Below, piece by piece: positions 25,297 through 32,183 of a stretch of DNA of 42,634 nucleotides. The notes below the pieces were generated by a model that saw nothing but the letters and a program-made list of their open reading frames with translations, had not been told where the DNA came from and did no database searches. Location: assembly GCA_038817485.1 (NCBI GenBank), contig JAWAZL010000005.1:36435-79068 (forward strand). Reading direction: 5' to 3'. Source of the DNA: Nitrososphaerota archaeon (GTDB lineage Archaea; Thermoproteota; Nitrososphaeria_A; Caldarchaeales; JAVZCJ01). The position numbers were made by a program, and so were the translations under genes. Numbering within the stretch: the first letter of the stretch is position 1; each line of letters starts with the position of its first letter.

Positions 25297-26634
25297 TTGC
25301 CTATTATAGGTAGATTTAGTGGAAAAGCTGGAAAAATAGCGTATGCAACAGGTGCTTTTGGAGAATCTTTAATATTTGCTATCATAGGAACATATTTAAT
25401 ATATTTTTATAGCGAAATTGTTCTTCTTGATCCAGTTTTAATTGGAATAGGATTTATGGCAACTTATGGTATTTGGAATGCAATAAATGATGTAATTGCA
25501 GGATATATTTCTGATAAAACAAGAACTAAATGGGGAAGAAGAATACCTTATGTTTCTATATTTTCACCAATAATGATTTTATTATTTATAATGATATGGT
25601 CTCCTCCAGTTGGTGGAAAGCCTTTATCCAATCCCTTCGATCCTTGTATTTTCACATTCTTTATTATTGTTATTTTTATTTTCGAATTTGTTTATACTCT
25701 TGTTGATGTAGGATGGAATGCATTATTTCCTGAAATGTATAGAGATATTACAGATAGAAGTGAAGTTGCAGTATATAGACAAATTTTTGCAACAATTGGC
25801 ATTATAATAACAATAATACTTACTCCTCAATTGATAACATATTTTACAGAGAATTTTGGTACTTTTCAAGGATGGACTTTTGTAGGGATAGTAGTAAGTT
25901 TAATGGGCGGAATATCATTCTTATTATCTCTTCTTGGAAGTAAAGAGAAAGAAATAACTTCAGTAAAATCTACACTTCCTATTAAAGAATATTTTAAAAT
26001 TACTTTTACAAATAAGTCTTTTTTAACAGCAGCTTTTCTAATATTAACAACAAGCTGGATATGGAGTGTTCTTGAAGCAATGATACCATTTATTGTCCAA
26101 CATTTCCTTGGAGGAAAAACTAGCGATATAACAATTGTAGGCGCACCAATGATAATTTTCCCAATACTATTTTATCCAATTTGGAGAAAAATTTGTATAC
26201 GATATGGTTCTAGATTTACATTAATTCTTTCTACAATATTAATGGCTTCTGGACTATTAGTACTTGCATTTTGGGCAGATTCCATAATAAAAGCTATTAT
26301 ATTAACAGCTTTCTTTGGTGCCATGAATAGTGGTGTGCAAATTACTAGAGAACTCTTAATACCAGATGTTATAGATGAAGATGCAAATAGAACAGGTTTA
26401 AGAAGAGAAGGAATATACTATGGTGCACGTACATTTATTGATAGATTTGCTTTAGCTCTTACAGGTGCAAGTACAGCTTTCATTTTTGGATTAAGTGGAT
26501 ATGTACCTGGAGCAGTACAACCTAGCGAAGTAATATGGAACATGCGTATTGGTTTAGCTCTTGTAATAATAATAGCTTTAACTGTATTCTTAATTGCGGC
26601 AAAATATTATCCTCTTGGAAAGAAGAAGATATAA
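25297..26634 (+). CDS. GPH-family (MelB-like) sugar/cation symporter
   Basis: 445 residues with 12 predicted helices. 'NAINDVIAGYISDKTRTKWG' plus 'RRIPYV' is the hallmark loop 2-3 of the glycoside-pentoside-hexuronide:cation symporter family, and 'IPDVIDEDANRTGLRREGIY' matches the loop 10-11 signature (D..D...GxRREG). Members import sugars or glycosides with Na+ or H+. The start is TTG 25297 with GTGATC seven bases upstream. It follows the methyltransferase gene with 15 bases in between, so it most likely imports the compound that the methyltransferases act on. Confidence 0.88.
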   Translation: MPIIGRFSGKAGKIAYATGAFGESLIFAIIGTYLIYFYSEIVLLDPVLIGIGFMATYGIWNAINDVIAGYISDKTRTKWGRRIPYVSIFSPIMILLFIMIWSPPVGGKPLSNPFDPCIFTFFIIVIFIFEFVYTLVDVGWNALFPEMYRDITDRSEVAVYRQIFATIGIIITIILTPQLITYFTENFGTFQGWTFVGIVVSLMGGISFLLSLLGSKEKEITSVKSTLPIKEYFKITFTNKSFLTAAFLILTTSWIWSVLEAMIPFIVQHFLGGKTSDITIVGAPMIIFPILFYPIWRKICIRYGSRFTLILSTILMASGLLVLAFWADSIIKAIILTAFFGAMNSGVQITRELLIPDVIDEDANRTGLRREGIYYGARTFIDRFALALTGASTAFIFGLSGYVPGAVQPSEVIWNMRIGLALVIIIALTVFLIAAKYYPLGKKKI

Positions 26635-26660
26635 AAGATTAAGAAATTTATTATTTTAAT

Positions 26661-27857
26661 TCATAAATTTTCAGATTTTATTAAATTGCTTTCTATTGCA
26701 AGAGTAATTGTTACTGCTGCTGTCCATCCAAAATTATAAAGACCTGTTAAACCTGGCTTACCATCTTCATAATAGTATTCAGCAAAAACTTTTGTTTTAT
26801 TAATTAAATTAAACCATTTTGTTGCTAATTTTTTAGCAATTTCTTTATAGCCATAATTTAATAAGCCTTTAAAAACAAAATAAGTTGTAGGAGCCCATAT
26901 TGGGCCTCTCCAATAATATGGGTCTAGAGAATATAACCAAGATGGTTGAGGAGACATGTATTTTTCATCATCAAAAGCTATTGTCGGTATTCCATATTTT
27001 CCCCAAAATTCTTTTGGAGAAATAAGATGAAAAATGAGTCGAGAAGCATTTTCATTACTTAATATTTTAGAAAATAATGGCATAAATGCTTGTATAGATT
27101 TAACTTTAATAATATTTCCTTTCCAATCAATAGGATAATAAAAACTTTCTTTTTCATACCACATATATTTATTAATAAGTGAAGCTTTTTTATGATATTC
27201 ATATTGAAAATTCTTTGCATCATCTTCTATTCCTAATTTATTAGCAATTTCAAATAAAGCTTCAGCACTTGCAGCAAGAACATTATTAAGTAAAAGGTCT
27301 TCAATTGGTATATAATAAAATCCATTTCTTTTTAAAGTTTTTCCATTAGTAAAATCATATAAAGCATGATTGTCCATACCAGTTGAGCATATAGCCCAAT
27401 ATGCCATCATTGGGCTCTCTTCTCTTGCACCAGTGAATGGACTTACAAGTCCATTAATTGAATCTATTGGATCACCATAATTATTCCACCATTCATAAAA
27501 TTTCTTTAATCTAGGATACCAATTTTTTAAATTTTTAAAATCTTTTGCTACATTTGAATAATAGTTTACTGCATATATTATAATAGGAGGTTGGCTTCTT
27601 AAATCTTGATTGTATACTTCTATAGGAGCATTTGGAATCATGCCATCCTCTTTTTGCAAAGAAAGAAGAGCTTCAATATTTTCTTTAGCAAGTAATGGAT
27701 CGATATGTGATAAAGCTATTACATGAAAGGCAGTATCCCAACAATATGGTATAGGATAGCCATTAAGATGTGGAACAACAATTTTATGTTTTCCATATTC
27801 TTTTAAATTTTCATATAATATTTCTTTAGCTTTTATTAATAACCGATCTAATTTCAA
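26661..27857 (-). CDS. GH63-like alpha-glucosidase / glycoside hydrolase
   Basis: 398 residues forming an (alpha/alpha)6 barrel. 'PYCWDTAFHVIALSHIDPLL' (W40-D41) starts the barrel, 'CSTGMDNHALYD' has the likely general acid D162, and the later 'FAEYYYEDGKPGLTG' has the candidate base Glu. 'DPYYWRGPIWAPTTYFVF' is another family landmark. These belong to the GH63/GH37 group, which hydrolyses alpha-glucosidic bonds such as mannosylglycerate, trehalose or glucosylglycerate in archaea and bacteria. No signal peptide, so it acts in the cytoplasm. It converges on the sugar symporter, which could bring in its substrate. Confidence 0.8.
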   Translation of the reverse strand: MKLDRLLIKAKEILYENLKEYGKHKIVVPHLNGYPIPYCWDTAFHVIALSHIDPLLAKENIEALLSLQKEDGMIPNAPIEVYNQDLRSQPPIIIYAVNYYSNVAKDFKNLKNWYPRLKKFYEWWNNYGDPIDSINGLVSPFTGAREESPMMAYWAICSTGMDNHALYDFTNGKTLKRNGFYYIPIEDLLLNNVLAASAEALFEIANKLGIEDDAKNFQYEYHKKASLINKYMWYEKESFYYPIDWKGNIIKVKSIQAFMPLFSKILSNENASRLIFHLISPKEFWGKYGIPTIAFDDEKYMSPQPSWLYSLDPYYWRGPIWAPTTYFVFKGLLNYGYKEIAKKLATKWFNLINKTKVFAEYYYEDGKPGLTGLYNFGWTAAVTITLAIESNLIKSENL

Positions 27858-27868
27858 GGCTGATCAAT

Positions 27869-28642
27869 TTATAATATTATCAAATTTAAATTTTTTAATA
27901 TTTTTTCTAAATCCATTAATGCTGCATCAGCTTTTAAAGGTTCCCTTTTTAAATATGAAAGATACATCTTTTTATCGAATCTTACAATTCCATCTATTTT
28001 TAAGCCCATGTTTTCTGCTTCTTTTATTAATATCTCTTCAACATCATTTGTAATTTTATTAGCTATGATCCAAAATTTTTTATTTAAATTTAAAGCAATT
28101 TTTTTCAATAATGATGCTATTTCAAGAGATTCTATCGTAGGATCTACTATAGCTATTATGCAATCACTTACTTCCTCAATTTTTCTACCAATATGTTCTA
28201 CTCCAGCATCCGTATCTACTAAAACAATTTCATTTTTATCTAATGCTAAATTACCTAGTAATATTTTTGTAAGTATATTAAATGGACATGCACATCCTTC
28301 ACCATATTCTCTAACTTTTCCTATAATAACTAATCCTATTCCTTCATTAGAAAAAGAAATATAATCAGATGGTAATAAATTGAGCTTTATTCCTTCTTTT
28401 GCTTTAGTTAAAGCTTTAGCTATATCTGTTTCCATTTTTTCAAATTCTTCCTCTTCCTTTTTTCCACCTATATATTCTACTAAAGATTTAGGTGTAGCTA
28501 CACCCAAAAGTATTGGTAAAACTATATTCGATTCATCAGAATCAATTATGTAAACTTTAAAATATTTTGATAATATCTTAGCAATAAGGACTGTTAAAGC
28601 AGTCTTTCCTGTACCACCTTTACCACATATCATGATTTTCAT
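27869..28642 (-). CDS. CooC/AcsF-like nickel-insertion ATPase
   Basis: 257 residues of the deviant Walker A (MinD/ParA) ATPase class: 'MICGKGGTGKTAL' with signature K8 and P-loop K13. The switch II-like segment is 'VLVDTDAGVEHIGR'. A Cys pair, C117-A-C119, lies in 'GEGCACPFNIL'. The C-x-C in this place and 'DTDAGVEHIGR' are the marks of CooC1/AcsF, the dimeric ATPase that loads nickel into carbon monoxide dehydrogenase or acetyl-CoA synthase. No CODH/ACS gene lies in the window. Eleven bases separate it from the glycosidase gene, both on the same strand, so they share a transcript. Confidence 0.82.
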   Translation of the reverse strand: MKIMICGKGGTGKTALTVLIAKILSKYFKVYIIDSDESNIVLPILLGVATPKSLVEYIGGKKEEEEFEKMETDIAKALTKAKEGIKLNLLPSDYISFSNEGIGLVIIGKVREYGEGCACPFNILTKILLGNLALDKNEIVLVDTDAGVEHIGRKIEEVSDCIIAIVDPTIESLEIASLLKKIALNLNKKFWIIANKITNDVEEILIKEAENMGLKIDGIVRFDKKMYLSYLKREPLKADAALMDLEKILKNLNLIIL

Positions 28643-28771
28643 TATATATTCAAAAACTTTTTTTAAAAAAGGAAATATTAAACTTTTACTTTATAAATAA
28701 AAAAGATTCTATATATAAAAAGTATATTAATTATTATTTTTATTCTTATTTTCTTAGGATTATGATTTAAA

Positions 28772-29089
28772 GTGAGTATGAAAAAATTCATTGCTATAAC
28801 ATGGACTTTTTTAATCGCAATAGCATCTATTTTGCCAATACCAGAGGGATATGATAATTTTTTAAGTATTGGACATATTTTTTCATATTTTATTTTATCA
28901 ATTCTATGGGTTTATGCAATAGGTTTTAATTTCAAAGCTTTATTTATTTCAATAGCTTTAACACCTTTAACAGAAGTATTGCAATTAGCAATACCATGGA
29001 GAAATTCTAATATTTTTGATATAGGAAGTAATTTTCTAGGAGTAATTATAGCCTTTATAATTCTTTATATTTTAAGTAAAAAATTTTAA
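28772..29089 (+). CDS. VanZ-like small membrane protein
   Basis: 105 residues with four hydrophobic segments. 'SIGHIFSYFILSILW' and the C-terminal 'NSNIFDIGSNFLGVIIAF' (D..SN..G...G) match the VanZ family, named after a teicoplanin-resistance protein of unknown mechanism. GTG 28772 or ATG 28778 may be the start; GTGAG directly precedes the ATG. It stands alone. The first residues (KKFIAITWTFLIAIASILP) resemble the first helix of VanZ. Confidence 0.7.
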   Translation: MSMKKFIAITWTFLIAIASILPIPEGYDNFLSIGHIFSYFILSILWVYAIGFNFKALFISIALTPLTEVLQLAIPWRNSNIFDIGSNFLGVIIAFIILYILSKKF

Positions 29090-29234
29090 TGAGAAGTTAT
29101 AATAACTTTTTATATTTAGATATTATGAAGAGTAATACATCAATTTACTTAAGTAATATCTTTAAATAATTTTTACTTTTTTATCCTAATCTCTCAAATT
29201 TAGCCATTTTTCATGATATTAGATTTCTTTGTCG

Positions 29235-29313
29235 TATAATTATAAAAAATGTCAGAAGTAAAACTTTTTATCTGACAAATAATATTTATGTATGGTGATA
29301 TAATTGTCAGAAG
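29235..29313 (+). promoter_or_regulatory. vapBC promoter with inverted-repeat operator
   Basis: An AT box (ataattataaaaaa, 29236-29249) is followed by TGTCAGA (29250-29256) and its inverted copy TCTGACA (29271-29277), with 14 bases between them. The expected transcript start (about 29268) falls inside this palindrome. A third half-site, TGTCAGAAG, occurs at 29305-29313, overlapping the vapB start codon. VapB proteins of the AbrB type usually repress their own operon, so these are likely operator sites. Confidence 0.6.
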
Positions 29314-29555
29314 AAGTTATTATAGGGAAACGTTTTACAATAGTTATACCCAAAAAAATAAGAGAAAAACTCAATATTAAAGTAGGTCAACGAGCTATAG
29401 TAAGGCATGAGCAAGGAGTTATAATGATTGAAATGCTACCAGACGATCCCTATAAAGCTTTAGCCGATACTTTAGGCAATTTCTCTTATAATGAAGAAGA
29501 ATATGAAAGGAAAGCTGAAGAGTGGTTGAAGAAAGTTGCCCGTACTAGATACTGA
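29304..29555 (+). CDS. vapB: VapB antitoxin, AbrB/SpoVT type
   Basis: 83 residues. The N-terminal swapped-hairpin AbrB domain is 'GKRFTIVIPKKIREKLNIKV' followed by GQRAIVRHEQGVIMIEML. The C-terminal tail (about 50-83: 'YKALADTLGNFSYNEEEYER') wraps the toxin in known complexes. Start is TTG at 29304, four bases after GGTGAT. Overlaps vapC by 20 bases, the normal coupling for this toxin-antitoxin class. Confidence 0.85.
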   Translation: MSEEVIIGKRFTIVIPKKIREKLNIKVGQRAIVRHEQGVIMIEMLPDDPYKALADTLGNFSYNEEEYERKAEEWLKKVARTRY

Positions 29556-29946
29556 AGTTTTGTTTGCTTTAAATCCAAGGGATCGCAAACATAATGCTGC
29601 ACTAAAGGTTTTAAGTGAAATTAGGAAAAAGAGTAAGGAAATACTTGTTCCAGATACAGTAATATTTGAGTTTCAAATAATTCTTAAAAGCATTGGCAAG
29701 GAACCACTGACTATTAAAGCAGCAATCTTAGCACTCCGAAGAGCTATTGAGATAAATGGAGGGAAAGAAGTTAGAACTATGGACTCAGATCTTATAATGA
29801 GACAATGCGAAATTGAAGAAAGATACGGATTAACTTATTTTGATAGTTTAATAGCAGCATCAGTTTTAAAACTTGATGGTGAAATTATTTCAGATGATAA
29901 AGCATTTAGTAGAATTCCTGGAATTCATCGCATTCCTTTATTATGA
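29536..29946 (+). CDS. vapC: VapC toxin, PIN-domain ribonuclease
   Basis: 136 residues, PIN fold with the acidic active site: D5 ('VLDTEVLFAL'), E in 'DTVIFEFQIIL', D in 'GLTYFDSLIAASVLKLDG', and 'IISDDKAFSRIPGI' at the end. It should cleave RNA (initiator tRNA or rRNA in studied cases) when the antitoxin is lost. Start is TTG 29536 within vapB. Length is typical. Confidence 0.85.
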   Translation: MPVLDTEVLFALNPRDRKHNAALKVLSEIRKKSKEILVPDTVIFEFQIILKSIGKEPLTIKAAILALRRAIEINGGKEVRTMDSDLIMRQCEIEERYGLTYFDSLIAASVLKLDGEIISDDKAFSRIPGIHRIPLL

Positions 29947-30316
29947 TGATCTAGTTTAACTTTCATACTAATTTTCTCAATTTTTCTTAAATTCATTTAT
30001 TGTATATAAAAAAAGCATGTAAGACATTCTATTGGGAGTTGGATAATGTTCAGATGGTGGCTTAAGTTGTGTAATGAATTAGGTAAACAATAATATATAA
30101 AAGGGAAACCATAGAATAGATCGTATGTTGATTGCTAAATAAGGATTTATTCACTTCTGTAACTTAGCTTGAATAAAAATCTCTGAAATAGAGTTTCTTC
30201 TATAAGAGCAAATAGGTAAAAGCATAAATTGTTTGAATAATCTACTATCCTCTTTTACTTATATAATTCACTTTTTATTCTTTTTAATGCATAATTTAAA
30301 TATTAAAATAATGATC
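29947..30316. other. Non-coding stretch between vapC and alanine dehydrogenase
   Basis: 370 AT-rich bases with stops in all frames. There is a TATA-like 'aataatatataaaaggg' near 30088-30105 on the plus strand, but no gene follows it within reach. A 15-codon frame (MFRWWLKLCNELGKQ, 30046-30093) and the preceding text look like a possible gene remnant, not identifiable. No RNA gene recognised. Confidence 0.4.
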
Positions 30317-31309
30317 TTAAAAGAATTCAATCCATTGTCCTACATTCTTTTCTAAAGCCTTATCATACACAAGCTTAGCTGTTACAGCATCTTGTATAGC
30401 TAAACCAGTTGAGCAAAAAACTGTTATTTCTTCTATAGATTCTCTTCCATTCTTTAAACCTGCTACTATTTCTCCTAATTCAGCATATACATCTTTTAAT
30501 GAAATAATACCTTTTGAAAGAGGAACATTTATTTCCCCTCCATGAACTGCTTGTTCAATATCATCTACAACAATTTTTGATATTTTAAGTATTTCTGGAT
30601 CAAGTTCTTCTTTACCTGGAGCATCTGCTCCAATAGAATTTATATGCATTCCAGAATTAATCCAATCTTTTCTAACTATAGGTTCTCTAGATGGAGTAGC
30701 TGTTACAACTATATCCATATTTTTTACAGCATCTTCAGGTTTATTAACAGGATTTATAGAAAATTTTTCACCATATTTTTCAATATATTTGAAAGCAAAT
30801 TTTTTCATTTTTTCTTTATCCTTATCATAAACATATACTTCTTCAATATTTAGAATAGAAGAAATTGCTAATACTTGAGTTTCAGCTTGAGCTCCTGCAC
30901 CAATTAATCCAAGTTTATGAGAATCTTTTCTAGCTAAATATTTTGAAGCTATTGCACTTGCTGCTCCAGTTCTCATAGCAGTTATCCATGAGCCTTCCAT
31001 AATAGATAAAGGAGCACCATTTTTAGGGTCTATTAAAATTATTGTAGCTATAACTGTTGGTAAATTGTATAATTCCATATTATTTGGATGAGAATTAACT
31101 ATTTTTACAGCTGAAATATCTAAAGCTTCTAAATAGGATGGCATTGCTCTAAGGTCACCATTATATTTATGATAAAAAAGATAAGGTTTAGGAGGCATTT
31201 GGACTCTTTTTAATCCTTTTTCTTTAAATGCTTGTTCTACTACATTTAAAACTTCACTCATAGATATTAATGGCTCTATATCTTTTCTTTTTAAAAATAA
31301 AACTTTCAT
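30317..31309 (-). CDS. Alanine dehydrogenase / ornithine cyclodeaminase family
   Basis: 330 residues. Matches the archaeal alanine dehydrogenase group (mu-crystallin family): 'GDLRAMPSYLEALDISAVKI' contains the catalytic-type K69, 'MRTGAASAIASKYLARKDS' the substrate loop, 'KLGLIGAGAQAETQV' the NAD-binding GxGxxA, and 'FCSTGLAIQDA' the C-terminal signature with Asp. It would make alanine from pyruvate and ammonia or the reverse. Ornithine cyclodeaminase or other imino-acid reductase activity is possible from sequence alone. Alone in its transcription unit. Confidence 0.88.
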   Translation of the reverse strand: MKVLFLKRKDIEPLISMSEVLNVVEQAFKEKGLKRVQMPPKPYLFYHKYNGDLRAMPSYLEALDISAVKIVNSHPNNMELYNLPTVIATIILIDPKNGAPLSIMEGSWITAMRTGAASAIASKYLARKDSHKLGLIGAGAQAETQVLAISSILNIEEVYVYDKDKEKMKKFAFKYIEKYGEKFSINPVNKPEDAVKNMDIVVTATPSREPIVRKDWINSGMHINSIGADAPGKEELDPEILKISKIVVDDIEQAVHGGEINVPLSKGIISLKDVYAELGEIVAGLKNGRESIEEITVFCSTGLAIQDAVTAKLVYDKALEKNVGQWIEFF

Positions 31310-31373
31310 TCCATTATTCCTAAAAAATAAGTATTATAAATAGCTTAAAAATATAAATCTATAGAAAAAGGGA

Positions 31374-31904
31374 ATGAGTAAAAGTGTTAAAAAGCATCGT
31401 GAAAAAGCAATTAAGAAAATTAATTTTGTAATATTTACTATAAGTTCTACACTTTATAATAAAAAAATTAAAGGAGAAAAAATAAATGATGAATCTGGAA
31501 GTAAAGCTATAAAATTGATAGAAAAAGCTGGATATAATGTTATTAAAAAAATTATTTTACCAAATGATAGTGGATTATTAAGAGAAGAAATAGATTCTTG
31601 TATTAAAGAATTTTCTCCAGATGTAATAATTACTATTGGAGGAACAGGATTAAGCTCTAAGGATGTTACAATAGAAGCAATAACTCCAATTTTCGAAAAA
31701 AATATTCCGGGATTTGGAGAATTATTTAGACTTTATAGTTTTAAAAAAATAGGTACTGCATCTTTTTTATCAAGAGCTACAGCTGGGATATATAAAAGAG
31801 TAGCTATATTTTCTCTTCCAGGATCTCCACATGCAATTGAAATTGCTTTAAAGAAAATAATTTTGCCTGAAATTGGACATTTAATAGCTCATTTAAGAGA
31901 ATAA
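31374..31904 (+). CDS. moaB: Molybdopterin adenylyltransferase-like MoaB/Mog
   Basis: 176 residues with the MoaB/MogA fold. 'DVIITIGGTGLSSKDVTIEA' and 'ITPIFEKNIPGFGELFRLYS' are the molybdopterin-binding signature, and 'VAIFSLPGSPHAIEIALKKI' ends the active site. It works in molybdenum or tungsten cofactor synthesis, adenylylating molybdopterin. The N-terminal 18 residues are very basic. It is divergent from alanine dehydrogenase, with a 64-base spacer. Confidence 0.9.
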   Translation: MSKSVKKHREKAIKKINFVIFTISSTLYNKKIKGEKINDESGSKAIKLIEKAGYNVIKKIILPNDSGLLREEIDSCIKEFSPDVIITIGGTGLSSKDVTIEAITPIFEKNIPGFGELFRLYSFKKIGTASFLSRATAGIYKRVAIFSLPGSPHAIEIALKKIILPEIGHLIAHLRE

Positions 31905-31961
31905 ATTTTAATATGCAAAAATCGTAACTTTTTTAAATAACTTTGATTTGAAATTGATTTG

Positions 31962-32071
31962 GGGGCCGTGGTCTAGCATGGTTATGATACCCGGCTAGGG
32001 ACCGGGAGAAAAAATTAATATTTTCCCGAAACAATTGCCCAAAGTCGCGAGTTCAAATCTCGCCGGCCCCA
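31962..32071 (+). tRNA. tRNA-Pro, apparent anticodon AGG, intron in variable loop
   Basis: Acceptor GGGGCCG (31962-31968) pairs with CGGCCCC (32064-32070); A at 32071 is the discriminator and CCA is not encoded. Anticodon stem CCCGG (31990-31994) / CCGGG (32002-32006) leaves loop CTAGGGA, so positions 34-36 read AGG. T arm is GCGAG-TTCAAAT-CTCGC (32047-32063). Between the anticodon stem and the T stem are 40 bases instead of 5; removing 32009-32043 leaves AGGTC, the usual variable loop of archaeal tRNA-Pro. The D arm is GTCT...TGAT. G37 and the acceptor agree with proline identity. Confidence 0.85.
32009..32043 (+). other. Predicted 35-nt tRNA-Pro intron (position 45/46)
   Basis: The borders were chosen because the join gives variable loop AGGTC. 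Around them GAC (32000-32002) can pair with GTC (32044-32046) and GGG (32004-32006) with CCC (32038-32040), leaving bulges around AGA and AAA, a relaxed bulge-helix-bulge. A second option, CGGG (32003-32006) with CCCG (32025-32028), forms a cleaner 4-bp helix but does not give a proper variable loop. Confidence 0.6.
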
Positions 32072-32183
32072 TATTTTGACACTATTTTTTTAATTAAAAT
32101 AATAAGAGAGCGAAATTTTTCTTTTAATAAGATTTAGAAATTATACTTATATAATCCTTAAATGATTTTTCAAAAAGAAAACA

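Noticed and set aside
30046-30093. 15-codon frame MFRWWLKLCNELGKQ
   Set aside because: Too short and without context; may be the end of a lost gene, but no family can be named.
32003-32028. CGGG/CCCG helix as the splicing motif of tRNA-Pro
   Set aside because: It makes a tidy 4-bp central helix, but cutting there leaves a variable loop of more than 15 bases; the 32009-32043 intron gives the expected AGGTC.
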